From contig NC_053390.1 in NCBI RefSeq assembly GCF_905171765.1, positions 142,494,968 to 142,558,967 of the forward strand: a DNA stretch of 64,000 nucleotides, given 5' to 3'. The stretch's first letter is position 1, and every line of letters begins with the position of its first letter. Source of the DNA: Bufo bufo (taxonomy: Eukaryota; Chordata; Amphibia; Anura; Bufonidae). Shown piece by piece: positions 22,331-32,080 of this stretch. Both the position numbers and the translations under genes were made by a program. The notes below the pieces were generated by a model. It saw nothing but the letters and a program-made list of their open reading frames with translations. It had not been told where the DNA came from and did no database searches.

Positions 22331-24101
22331 TTAAAGTTGTTGCGGAAAAAGCCAGGATTCGAATTCTTGATGAAGTTCCTCCACTGTGTGACCCCGTTCG
22401 CCCAGGCAAACGAGGTGCAGAACAGCGTGACACCACCTGCTCATGTGGTATGCTTGAGGGGCACTATGAAGGATGAGGAGGCAGAGGCGGACATTGTCGC
22501 AGGACCAACAGCGTGAGAACGTGGAGGCGGAAGCGGCGTCACCTGGCCAAGTTGCTGGTGTGGCTGTAAAGGAACCACATTCACCCAGTGGGCCGTAAAG
22601 GACATGCATTGTCCCTAGTTACAGCTCCACACGTCGGCCCTGCCGTGCACTTTAGCAAACACCGACAGGCTCAAGGACTGGCCCACTTTCTGTTCTACAT
22701 ACATGTGCAGGGCTGGTACTGCCTTTTTGACACAGTAATGACGGCTTGGGACTCTCCACCTCGGCTTGGCACAAGCCATCAGTTCTCTGAAAGGTGCAGA
22801 GTCCACCACTTGGAAAGGGAGGGACTGCAGCACCAGCAACTTGGCCAGGAGCATGTTCAGCTTCTGCGGTGTTGGATGAGTGCACGCATACTGCTATCTC
22901 TTGGAAATCGATTCGGTGATTGATTGCTGACGGAATGACTGACGATAAGTAGGAGAAGGAACAGGAGCATCAGGACCAGCAGATGATGGGAAGGAAAGAC
23001 AGCTCCCTTCGGCTGAGGTGGTGGAGCCTTGACTGCCTGAAATCTGGTGCGTGCCACTGGGTGACGTAGTGGTTGCTGCAGCAGGCTAGACACCACATCG
23101 GAGCCACGGTTCTCCCAGGTTACTTTATAGTGACGCTACATATGTTGATGCAGGGCCGTGATGCCAACATTGGCACCCTGCCCACGCTTCACCTTCTGCC
23201 CACAGATTCTACAAATGGCCATGTTCACCTCCTCCGGCGGCTTAACAAAAAACTGCCACTCCGCCGAGTAGGTTATTTTACCCCCAACACTCCGCACTGA
23301 CTGACTGCTACTGCCGCTGCTTCTGTGAACCCCTGCACCACTACTTTCCGGGTAGGTAGGCTCCTGCGAAGTGGGTGGTCTATCCCGGGCACGTTTGGCT
23401 CCCGACCTCCCACTACTCCCACCCTGCTGACTCCTGGCCACTCTAGCGACTTGCTGGCTCCACTGCTGCCCGTGAGCCACGGGCAAGCTACCACCCTCTT
23501 CTCCCGATGATGATAAAGCCCCTACTTCACCCAGCTCCCAAGTGCGATCAGCTACATCATAGAGTACTGTCTGCACGTCACTGATGTCCTTCTCAATGGT
23601 CTCTGCGTCAGGAGCTCCTGAACGCTCGCAACACCAGCTCCCACGCCACTCTCCTCATCACTACTTGCCCGCCTACCGGAGAAAGCGGCGGATGTCTCCT
23701 CCACATCTTGGCTGGCCAGTAGCTGCTGACTGTCCTCTAGTAGCTCGTCCTCGCTGTATAGTGGAGCTGAGCCACAGCATATAATATTTCTCTGGCTGAG
23801 GGAACAGAAAAGGACAGAGGCAGGTTGAGGACAGGTGAGGGCACAGGGCCTGCTCCTGGGCCATGCCAACTAGGAGTTGTGTCTGACGAACCCACCGACT
23901 CTTGGCTGGGGGTGTCTGATGTCACGTGGGATGAAGTGGATGACCCAGTCAACCATTCAAGAACCACTGGGTTGCTGGTCAAGACACGACCGCTAGATGA
24001 CACCGGGAGCTCAGGCCTCTCGCTGTGACTCCTGCTGCGCCAGAAACATTTAGACCACTGTCACTCCCCTGTGCAGGGCCTGGTACTTCTCTATCTGACA
24101 T
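22331..24101 (-). pseudogene. hAT transposase with BED zinc finger, truncated and frameshifted
   Basis: DNA transposase of the hAT superfamily. Reading leftwards: a start ATG at 24101 (MSDREVPGPAQ), an acidic/low-complexity N-terminal part, a BED zinc finger (AICRICGQK...ALHQHM, about 23136-23225: Cys pair and His pair present), then the conserved hAT block SLPFQVVDSAPFRELM... with PRWRVPSRHY and KVHGRADVWSC (22615-22854), and further left GHTVEELHQEFESWL (about 22345-22390). Pieces are in different frames and the N-terminal part has stops, so several frameshifts are needed. The C-terminal dimerisation region is missing through truncation. Confidence 0.75.
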
Positions 24102-24203
24102 ACTGTTAGATCAAATAAATAAATAAAAAGGATATTAAAACACCCCAAAAAAGACTAAGTTTCTCACTTCACCACACAAAGGCTAATAAGCACTTTTTTT
24201 CCC

Positions 24204-24855
24204 CACTAATACACGCCAAAAAGGGCTTTAGAACATATAACTGCACCGCTGAAAGGCAAATATATATATTTTTTGCCACTAATACATGCCAAAAAGGGCT
24301 TTAGAACATATAACTATACTGCTGAATGGCAAATATATATATTTTTGCCACTAATACACGCCAAAAAGGGCTTTAGAACATATAACTGCACCGCTGAACA
24401 GCAAATAATATATATTTTTTTGCCACTAATACACTCCAAAAAGGGTTTTAGAACATATTACTGCACCTCTGTATGGCAAATAATATATATTTTTTGTCAC
24501 TAATACACGCCAAAAAGAGCTTTAGAACTTATAACTGCACTGCTGAACGGCAAATAGGCCCTTATTTTTTTCCACTTATACATGCCACAAAAGGCTTTAG
24601 AACATATAACTACACCGCTGAACAGCAAATAATATATATTTTTTGCCACTAATACACGCCAAAAAGGGCAATAGAACATATAACTGCACCACTGAACGGC
24701 AAATAATTTATTTATTTTTGCCACTAAAAGACGCCAAAAAGGGCTGTAATTTTCTCACTTCACCACAAAGCGGTTAATAAGACCTTTTTTTCCCACTAAT
24801 ACAAGCCAAAAAATGCTTTAGAACATATAACTGCACCGCACAAGTGCAAATGAGA
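24204..24855. repeat. Minisatellite, nine units of 73-75 bp
   Basis: Units start with cactaatacacgccaaaaag at 24204, 24277, 24349, 24424, 24498, 24573, 24647, 24722 and 24794, followed by ggctttagaacatataactg and ending in a variable (TA)n/T run. The spacing is very regular (72-75 bp). It lies upstream of the hAT transposase start and downstream of the hAT 5' terminus, so it is part of the element's leader. Confidence 0.92.
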
Positions 24856-25118
24856 CGTAGAAATATTTCCTTGTAATAAACCCTGTTAATGGCTGTATCA
24901 AACAGCACTTGCACCCTAATAACAAGAACAGTTTGCTGGGATCACAGAGCTGTATAATGGCAATTTGGATTCCCAGTCATTGCAGCAAAGTGCAAAAGGA
25001 TTGTTCCTATTACCCAGGCTGTAAACTCCCCTACTGAACCCTGTTCTGCTTCAATACTGTGGAATGATTCCTTCCTATCCTTTCCCTGAACTTCTATACA
25101 GCAAAATAAAAGTTTTAA

Positions 25119-25667
25119 AGGGATTCTGTCACCTCGTTTTAGCCTATATAGCTGCGGACATGCACGACTAGATCGCCGCTAGCATGTCGGCAATATACCT
25201 GTCCTATAGGGCTGTGTCCTTTTATTGTGTTTAAAAAATGATTTTATAGATATGTAAATGAGCCTGGTAAGGTTCCTAAGGGGCTGTACTAACCCTCTTG
25301 GAGCCCACCCACGCCACCTGTGAAGGAGCCCAGCACCGCCTGCGTCCTCTGAATCTCCTCCTTGCTCACAGTTAGATCGCCGTAATCTCGCGATGCGTGA
25401 GCTCGCGCATGCGCACTTCCTTCCCCGAGGCTGATGCCAGCACAGGGAAGGAACACTATGCCGACACTGCGCATGCGTGAGCTCGTGCATCGAGAGATTA
25501 CGGCGATCTAACTGTGAGCAAAGAGGAGATTCGGAGGACGCAGGCGGTGCATGGCTGGGCTCCAAGAAGGTTAGTAAAGCCCCTTGGGCTCCTTACCAGG
25601 CTCATTTACATATCTATAAAATCATTTTTTAAACACAATAAAAGGACACAGCGCTATGGGACAGGTA
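25119..25667. mobile_element. TTAA-type foldback MITE, right end missing
   Basis: Left terminus AGGGATTCTGTCACCTCG follows TTAA at 25115-25118. Long inverted arms are evident: ggacatgcacgact... on the left; cctgtcctatagggctgtgtccttttattgtg (about 25198-25220) is mirrored at about 25638-25667. The outer ~80 bp of the right arm and the second TTAA are absent. The terminus resembles the 21101-21671 MITE (TTCTGTCACC), suggesting related families. Confidence 0.75.
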
Positions 25668-25974
25668 TATATACCACTGTTCCTAGCGCCTGCTGATGTC
25701 TCTCCCTGCACTAAATACACTGGAAAATCGCTGAATCCAAGATGGCTGAGGCTATTTATAGGGCTGTGACATCACAGGGCTGGCTGCTGATTGGCTGCAT
25801 GCATGGCATTATGGGTGATCACGCGTTCCCAGAGTTCCTTGCTCCATGTCCTTACACGTGCATCAGCCATTTTAGGAAAAAATGTGATTCGTTACCATGA
25901 AGCGTGAGGAAATTCCACTTCGTCAACTTTGATTCGCTCATCTCTAGTTGTTACCTATCATTCTTTAAAGTTAT

Positions 25975-26245
25975 GTTTTTTGGTTTTTTTCTGGTACTTC
26001 AATATTGATGGACTATCCACAGGATAGGGTCATCAATATTAGATTGGTGGGGGTAACACACCCCCACCAATCAGCTGTTTTGGCAGTTGCTGGCACTGGA
26101 AACTGAAATCACAAGGCCATGCCGAGATACTGAAGCTCAGATGCCATTCAAGTAAATGGGAGCTGAGCTATAGTACACTGGAAACTGCACAGTGGCTGGA
26201 GCCTTCTTTTCACTGTATACTTTGGAGGAGCCAGTTGTTGAACCC
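25975..26245. repeat. Dispersed 'ATAGGTCAT' repeat, copy 3
   Basis: Contains caatattgatggactatcc, ggatagggtcatcaatatt, agattggtgggg and accaatcagctgttttggcag, matching the other copies of this family. No borders can be set. Confidence 0.55.
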
Positions 26246-26394
26246 CACCAATCATATATTGTTGACCCATTTGTCCTAAGGTGGAGGGAAAATAGGACAT
26301 GTCCTTTTTTTGGTCATTTTCATGGCCAGACAGACAAGATTGCACCCGTCGGCTATTAACAATGGGTACGGTGGTGCAATATGGCCTTTTAGGG

Positions 26395-26632
26395 GTTAAA
26401 AAAAAATCACTCACCTCATCCACTTGCATGCGCAGAGGCAGTTGCTCCTCTCTTGATTGTGAAGGATCTGCCGAAGGACCTGCGCTCAGCATGATGATGT
26501 CACCACCTGATCATGCTGGGAGCGTGCGGTGACATCATTACACTTAGTGCAGGTCCTTCACAATCAAGAGAGAAGTTACTGTCTCTGCGCGTGCAAGTGG
26601 ATGAGGTGAGTGATTTTTTTTTTCTGCTAAAA
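26395..26632. repeat. Foldback (inverted repeat) of unknown family
   Basis: The left arm (aaatcactcacctcatccacttgcatgcgcagaggcag...tcttgattgtgaaggatc, about 26402-26470) is the inverse complement of the right arm (about 26552-26620), around a loop containing gatgatgtcacc...ggtgacatcat. A similar CCACTTG-GCGCAG foldback occurs inside the MITE at 42489-43410. Confidence 0.75.
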
Positions 26633-26639
26633 AAACCCC

Positions 26640-26890
26640 CATTACAACTGAGGACCACTATGGGGGACATTATTACTAGTGAGGCCACTATGAGGGAAAT
26701 TATTACTGCTGGGGCCACTATGGGAGATATTATTACTGCTTGGGGCCACTATGGGAGATATTATTACTGCTTGGGGCCACTATGGAGGACATTATTACTG
26801 GTGTGGCCACTATGAGGGAAATTATTACTGCTGGGGCCACTATGGGGGACATTATTACTACTAGGGGCCTTTATGGGGACATTATACAGT
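26640..26890 (+). repeat. Tandem array, ~30-bp 'GGGCCACTATGGGGGACATTATTACT' type units
   Basis: About seven degenerate units built on gccactatgggggacatt followed by attactgct. The regular in-frame appearance produces an open frame, which is an artefact of the repeat. Confidence 0.85.
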
Positions 26891-27800
26891 ATATACTGCA
26901 GGGGTTGGGTTTTATAAAAAAAAAAAAAAGGAAATTCATCCATTTTTAATGAGGTGAGGTGAGGTGATTGTCTCAGGCAGCACCAGGTAGGGACAATCTG
27001 GGGGGGCAGCGTAAGGGCCATGAACAATGAGCGAATCCATAGGTTTTAGTCTTAGTTCCTGTAACCTATCAGAGGTCGTGTCATCATTATTGCGCTGTCT
27101 GAGACGAGCTTGACTAGAAAAGATCTGTGTCTTGCAATGCATTGCTGACAGCAAAATGGAGGTAAGTATTTGAGTTTATTATTTATATTTGGCAGCATGC
27201 TGTCACTATCGCTTGGGTGTCATTAGTTTGCAACTGGAGAAAGCACTGTGAGGACCCTGCGGCTGTAAAAAGGAGAATTTTTGTACTGGCACACATTATA
27301 ATAGGGCCACAATGGGGTCATTTGTACTACTGGGGGCACTAAACGGGGGATTCACTTTTTGTACTGACACACGTAATAAGGGAGCTTTTTTGTACTTGCA
27401 CATAAGGGGGCATTTTGTGTAAATAGTGCACATTATAAGGGAGCATTTTTGTACTGGCATACATTCTACGTTGGCCACTATGGGGACATTTGTTCTACAG
27501 AGGGTTTTTTTCGTACTGGCACACAAGTGATCATTTTAGTACTGGCCCACATTGCAAGTGTGAATTGTTTTACTGGCAAACATTATTATCGGTCATTTTT
27601 TGTACTGGCACACATTATAAGGGGGAATTATTACTACTGGGGGCAAAATGAGGGACATTTTTTTTTTTGGGTGCACTGTTACAACATAGTGCACTCTGGC
27701 AGAGAATTATTACTATTGGTTGGACTTTTGGGTGGACTATTACATTGGTTGTCACCCTGGCACAGTATCAGGATATGCTACTAAATGAAATAAAAACGCA
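26891..27800. repeat. Dispersed repeat with degenerate tandem array, copy 1
   Basis: Shares aatggaggtaagtatttgag (about 27155) and atttggcag with a second copy at 40740-41640, followed in both by an array of roughly 35-45-bp degenerate units of the type actggcacacattataagggggcatttttgt (here 27285-27730). No coding content is credible. Confidence 0.7.
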
Positions 27801-28205
27801 GCACACTGAAAGTGCGAGAGCAAACACACAGGCAACACCACTCTGCTAAGTGCCTGTAATTCATTCATATTAAGAATATGGAATTAGTAAAATTAATAAT
27901 TCATATATTCAGTGTTTGCAAAGTACTGTTGCAATGCGTTGTCAAGCTATAGTAAACATCTTTACATTGCTTCATTTTATACCGGACTGGATCACTTCCA
28001 GTAAGTCTCCATACAGAAGAAGCAGTACTCTGCCTAAGCTATACTGTATTTTAACGAGGTTTTTAACCACCCACCGTTTTGCTGAATTTTCACATTTCTG
28101 CAGCAGAAGGTTACCACTAGGGGGAGTGAAGTGCAGATGGATTTACAGTGTGAATACATTGAGAGCTGTACAATAGATCTCTTCTTACCCACTACATCGG
28201 CATAA
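27801..28205. other. Non-coding stretch
   Basis: No gene or repeat was recognised by eye. Confidence 0.4.
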
Positions 28206-28382
28206 AGGGACTGTCCAGGGTTAGAAAAACATAGCTTTTTTTGTTTCACAAACAGTGCCACACTTGTGTGTGCTATTGAAGATTAGCTTTATTAAAGTGA
28301 ATGGAGATGAACTGCAATATCAGACTCAACTCTGCTTTTTTGGAAGAAAGAAGCCATCTTTTCCTAATCCTGGACAACACCT
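28206..28382. mobile_element. Short TTAA-type MITE
   Basis: A 177-bp element with inverted ends (AGGGACTGTCCAGGGTTAG left; cctaatcctggacaacacct right). The right border is TTAA (28383-28386); the left border reads ATAA, presumably a mutated TTAA. The interior (gaatggagatgaactgcaatatcag) is non-coding. Confidence 0.65.
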
Positions 28383-28553
28383 TTAATGGATATTTTATAA
28401 TTTTTTTGTTTAAAGGACAGACGTCATTTAATACTTTTTCAGTTTTTGATACAACCCCAGTACAAATAATATCTGCCTGTTATATCTTAACGTTGTACGA
28501 CAGTATATATGCATAAATCGCATTATAGGCATTATAAGTAACCAAAAAAAAAA
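28383..28553. other. Short spacer ending in a MITE fragment
   Basis: The last 55 bp (about 28499-28553, cagtatatatgcataaatcg...ataagtaacc followed by A) match the subterminal part of the MITE at about 21590-21645, without its terminal repeat. Confidence 0.6.
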
Positions 28554-29538
28554 CCTCAGGGATCTGTTCTGGGACCCATATTGTTTAATATCTTTATCAG
28601 CGAAATTGCAGAAGGCCTCGATGGTAAGGTATGTCTTTTTGCTGATGACACAAAGATTTTTAACACGGTTGATGTTCCTGGGAGGGATACACCAAATGGA
28701 AAAGGATTTAGGAAAACTAGAGGAATGGTCAAAAATCTGGCAACTAAAATTTAATGTTGATAAGTGCAAGATAATGCACCTGGGACGTAAAAACCCAAGA
28801 GCAGAATATAAAATCAGTGATACAGTCCTAACCTCAGTATCTGAGGAAAGGGATTTAGGGGTCATTATTTCAGAAGACTTAAAGGTAGGCAGACAATGTC
28901 ATAGAGCAGCAGGAAATGTTAGCAGAATGCTTGGGTGTATAGGGAGAGGCATTACCAGTAGAAAGAGGGAGGTGCTCACGCCGCTCTACAGAGCACTAGT
29001 GAGACCTCATTTGGAGTATTGTGCTCAGTACTGGAGACCATATCTCCAGAAGGATATTGATACTTTGGAGAGAGTTCAGAGAAGAGCTACTAAACTGGTA
29101 CATGGATTGCAGGATAAAACTTACCAGGAAAGATTAAAGGACCTTAACATGTTTAGCTTGGAAGAAAGACGAGACAGAGGGGATATGATAGAAACTTTTA
29201 AATACATAAAGGGAATGAACAAGGTAAAAGAGGAGAGAATATTTAAAAGAAGAAAAACTGCTACAAGAGGACATAGTTTTAAATTAGAGGGGCAAAGGTT
29301 TAAAAGTAATATCAGGAAGTATTACTTTACTGAGAGAGTAGTGGATGCATGGAATAGCCTTCCTGCAGAAGTGGTAGCTGCAAATACAGTGGAGGAGTTT
29401 AAGCATGCATGGGATAGGCATAAGGCCATCCTTCATATAAGATAGGGACAGGGGCTATCCATAGTACTCAGTATATTAGGCAGACTAGATGGGCCAAATG
29501 GTTCTTATCTGCCGACACATTCTATGGTTCTATGTACA
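28554..29538 (+). mobile_element. CR1-type LINE, 5'-truncated
   Basis: Plus-strand CR1 fragment beginning at the QGSVLGP region of the reverse transcriptase and ending in the short repeats acattctatggttctatg (29518-29536). It is the uninterrupted counterpart of 20478-21795 and is highly similar to it. Confidence 0.88.
28556..29445 (+). pseudogene. CR1 LINE reverse transcriptase, C-terminal part, frameshifted
   Basis: The fragment starts with the motif QGSVLGPILFNIF and retains the polymerase active site box LFADDTK (about 28640-28660), both in one frame. A frameshift at about 28680-28700 moves the rest into the frame that continues to the stop at 29443-29445: WQLKFNVDKCKIMHLGRK, SEERDLGVIISEDLK, LEYCAQYWRPYLQKD, LERVQRRATKLVHG. 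So catalytic Asp residues are present but endonuclease and finger/palm N-terminal parts are missing through 5' truncation. It could not mobilise itself. Confidence 0.88.
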
Positions 29539-30419
29539 ATGCCTTCAGGATATGTAGAAGCTCTCTCTATCACTTCTGAAAAGCTTATAAGGCAGAGTAA
29601 TTAAATATTTCTAATGGCCTAGTAATACATTTCTCATTTGCACATATCAATATTGCTGCCGTTATTACGCCATTAATTTCTTTCAAAGCTCCTTTGGCCG
29701 AGTTATTTCCCATTTCCATCTTCACTAATGACACAATTCACTGACTTTATGTTAGTGAGGCCCTTCCGCTGATAAGAGAAGTGTCTCCAGAAGTAAAAAT
29801 GAATTTAAAAAGGCATTAGAGAACTTCTTATGATTATTCACATCAGCAAATAGATGTCAAAGGTTACAGTACGGTAAGTTACAATCTTTAGCAGTCCCAT
29901 TTAGGGTGGTTTCAAAAACAGGCGGAGATTTATTACAGTTCTACAGCAGTTTTGTAGTGTGGAAAGGTTGCCTTGAGTAAGTCCCAGTTTGCAACAAAAC
30001 TTGTGACTTTTTGCTTTTTATGACATTCTCAACACCTCTCCAAAAAGTAGTTGGTGCATGAGCAGGAGCAGGCAGCTATGGGCAGGACCTCCACAGCCTG
30101 ACTGATTTAACATCCTGTGTTCCAGAAAACAGGAGCGCATCAAACTAGAAGTTCACTCTAGCCCTGTCACGGTCATATTGGTGTTTGCCGTGCAGACTCG
30201 TTGCTTGTGGCAACGTGTAGTTTGCCAGTTTGCATGTGCACTTCCCCTTTCAGGTTTGCCTCCCTGCTGTTTGGTGAGTAAGGGGTTATTCTTCTTGCTA
30301 GTGGGGATCAAGGTGTTTCCTGGGTATGGCCGCGAGCTTGATATAAACCTGCGGCTTGCTGGCTGGGGGCAGTTGTACTACATCCTCAATTGGTATTTAT
30401 TAAAAATATTAAGCCGTTC
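29539..30419. other. Non-coding stretch
   Basis: No gene was recognised. Open frames here are short and lack similarity to anything I know. Confidence 0.4.
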
Positions 30420-30751
30420 TGTCACAAAAGGTTAACTATTTTTCTATCTGTGTGACTGGTACTTTCACTTTCACTTTGTGCCCTCATCTAATAAACCTTA
30501 TCTCTAAACTACTGAGAGGTCATAAATGCATATTTAAGCCACATTCTTAACAATAAGATAGGAACTGAGCTATAATGAGTGTTTATAATGTCAGAGAGCA
30601 GAAAGAAGGTGCTAATCAGATGGCTGACAGATCCCTCTATTAGAGCATCTCAGCTCTGTACAGAAAAAAGGGTTCCATATTTGTTATGAAGACCAATTTA
30701 AAATATGATTTTTAGCTAAAAAAAAAATCCTCCCAAAGGTGTACATAGCCC
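30420..30751. mobile_element. TTAA-type MITE, 5'-truncated; same family as nest level 1
   Basis: Matches the outermost element of the nest (56623-63864): gtgtgactggtactttcact, aataaaccttatctct, gtttataatgtcagagagc, cagctctgtacagaaaaaag. The right terminus (aaaggtgtacatagccc) is followed by TTAA at 30752-30755. At 30530-30545 (gcatatttaagccacattc) it shows the uninterrupted form of the sequence into which the level-2 element inserted in the other copy. Confidence 0.8.
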
Positions 30752-30970
30752 TTAATACTGATGACCCATTCATCTATCACATGGCCTAGGCGCAGCTCAG
30801 TCCCACAGAAGTGAATGGGGCTGAGCGCAATACCAAGCACAGCCACTATAAAATGTTCAGCACTGTGCTTGGTAAGCTGTAAGAAGGCCGTGGCCTTCAC
30901 AGAAGGAACCGGTGCCTTCTCAAATAGCTGATCGGATAGGTCATCAGTATTAAAATCTCGGAAGACCCTT
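30752..30970 (-). repeat. Dispersed 'ATAGGTCAT' repeat, copy 4
   Basis: Inverse orientation: actgatgacccattcatct at the left and ataggtcatcagtatt at the right, with atggcctaggcgcagctcag, as in 1940-1965. It abuts the MITE ending at 30751. Confidence 0.55.
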
Positions 30971-31309
30971 TTAAGACCTGTGTACACAACACCATTCTTA
31001 ATAAATTTCCTCCACGGTGTTATTTTATTTTGGGAAAAATGCCCCTGCATTTTTTATGCAGCTTTTGAACAAAGGTTAGGAGTGGATCCAGCAGGATCGT
31101 TTAAATTTATTTCACTCCATGAAAAGCCACAAAAACTGCAGCATTTTCCCACAAATGCAGGGTGTGAAATCACCAGTATTGTGACTGTCAGCGTTGGACT
31201 AAAGTTCCTTCTGTCCACCAGGAGAAATGATTCTGAGAACCCACCCTCTGTGTATGCCTGACATGTGCACACCAACTTGTTAAGTTTTTTTTTTTTTTAC
31301 TTTTTCTAA

Positions 31310-31480
31310 CTGAGGACCAATCCTCTGGATAGGTCATCAGTATCTGATTAGTGGTGGTCAGACACTGCTGATCAAGTGTCTGAAAAGGCACCGGCGACCC
31401 ACCCTTCTCACAGCTTACCAAGCAGAGTGCGACACATTGTATAGTGGCTGTGCTTGATATTGCAGCTCAGCCCCATTCAA
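31310..31480 (+). repeat. Dispersed 'ATAGGTCAT' repeat, copy 5
   Basis: Contains ctggataggtcatcagtatctgattagtggtggtcagacac as landmarks (31328-31370), continuing with gcttaccaagc and agtggctgtgcttgatattgcagctcagccccattcaat. It is truncated relative to the other copies. Confidence 0.55.
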
Positions 31481-31570
31481 TCCCTATCCTGGTCATCAGT
31501 TAACAAGTGTCAGAAACCTATAAAAGTAATTCATGTTATCATTGCATATGCAGGTTACAATCAATAAGGT

Positions 31571-31589
31571 TTAATAGGATATCTGGTGG
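31571..31589 (+). repeat. Left 19-bp target site duplication of the L1-type LINE
   Basis: TTAATAGGATATCTGGTGG, repeated exactly at 39211-39229. Confidence 0.92.
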
Positions 31590-32080
31590 GGGCATGGTCC
31601 GCTCGTAATGGCGCCGGACGCTTAGCGCACCAGCTCCGCCCCCAGTATCCACAAAGCAGCTCTTACCGCTGGCTACAAGACAGTAAATTCGTCCCTGAGA
31701 CACCCTACACTGCGCCTGAGATGGGTAAGCTGAAAAAGCAGCAGGCACCTAAGAAACTCACTGAGTTTTTTGCAAAGTCAGCACCGCTTAGCCCGACACA
31801 CGTGAGCGAGCTGTCTCCATTAACTCAATCAGCTGCCTCTCCGGCCTCCTCGTCGGGTACTTCACTGGACCCAGCAGAGTGTCCTCAAGCTAGCTCCCCT
31901 TCCCTGCCGCTGACTGAGGGATCCATGCGGGCTATGCTGGCACCGCTTCGCTCCTCTATTAAAGAGGACATCTCTGGAGCGCTGAAAGAGCTGAAGCGCG
32001 AACTCCACAGCTTGGGTGACCTTACGGCGCACGTGGAAGGTAAAATGGCAGAGTTTGCCACCTCTCACAACACATTAATA

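Larger units (their letters stand above)
22326..25946 (-). mobile_element. hAT transposon, 3'-truncated
   Basis: A minus-strand hAT element. Its 5' end is at the right: gattcgctcatctctag (to about 25946) is a CTAGAGATGAGCGAATC-type hAT terminus. It contains a BED-finger transposase relic (22331-24101), a minisatellite in the leader (24204-24855) and a truncated TTAA MITE (25119-25667). The left side ends abruptly near 22325, within the transposase, so the 3' half and terminal repeat are lost and no target duplication can be checked. Confidence 0.75.

Noticed and set aside
24204..24855. CRISPR-like array because of regular spacing
   Set aside because: The whole 73-75-bp unit is repeated with no unique spacers, and the context is a eukaryotic hAT element.
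26513..26949. Two overlapping repeat-rich frames
   Set aside because: They are translations of the 30-bp tandem array.
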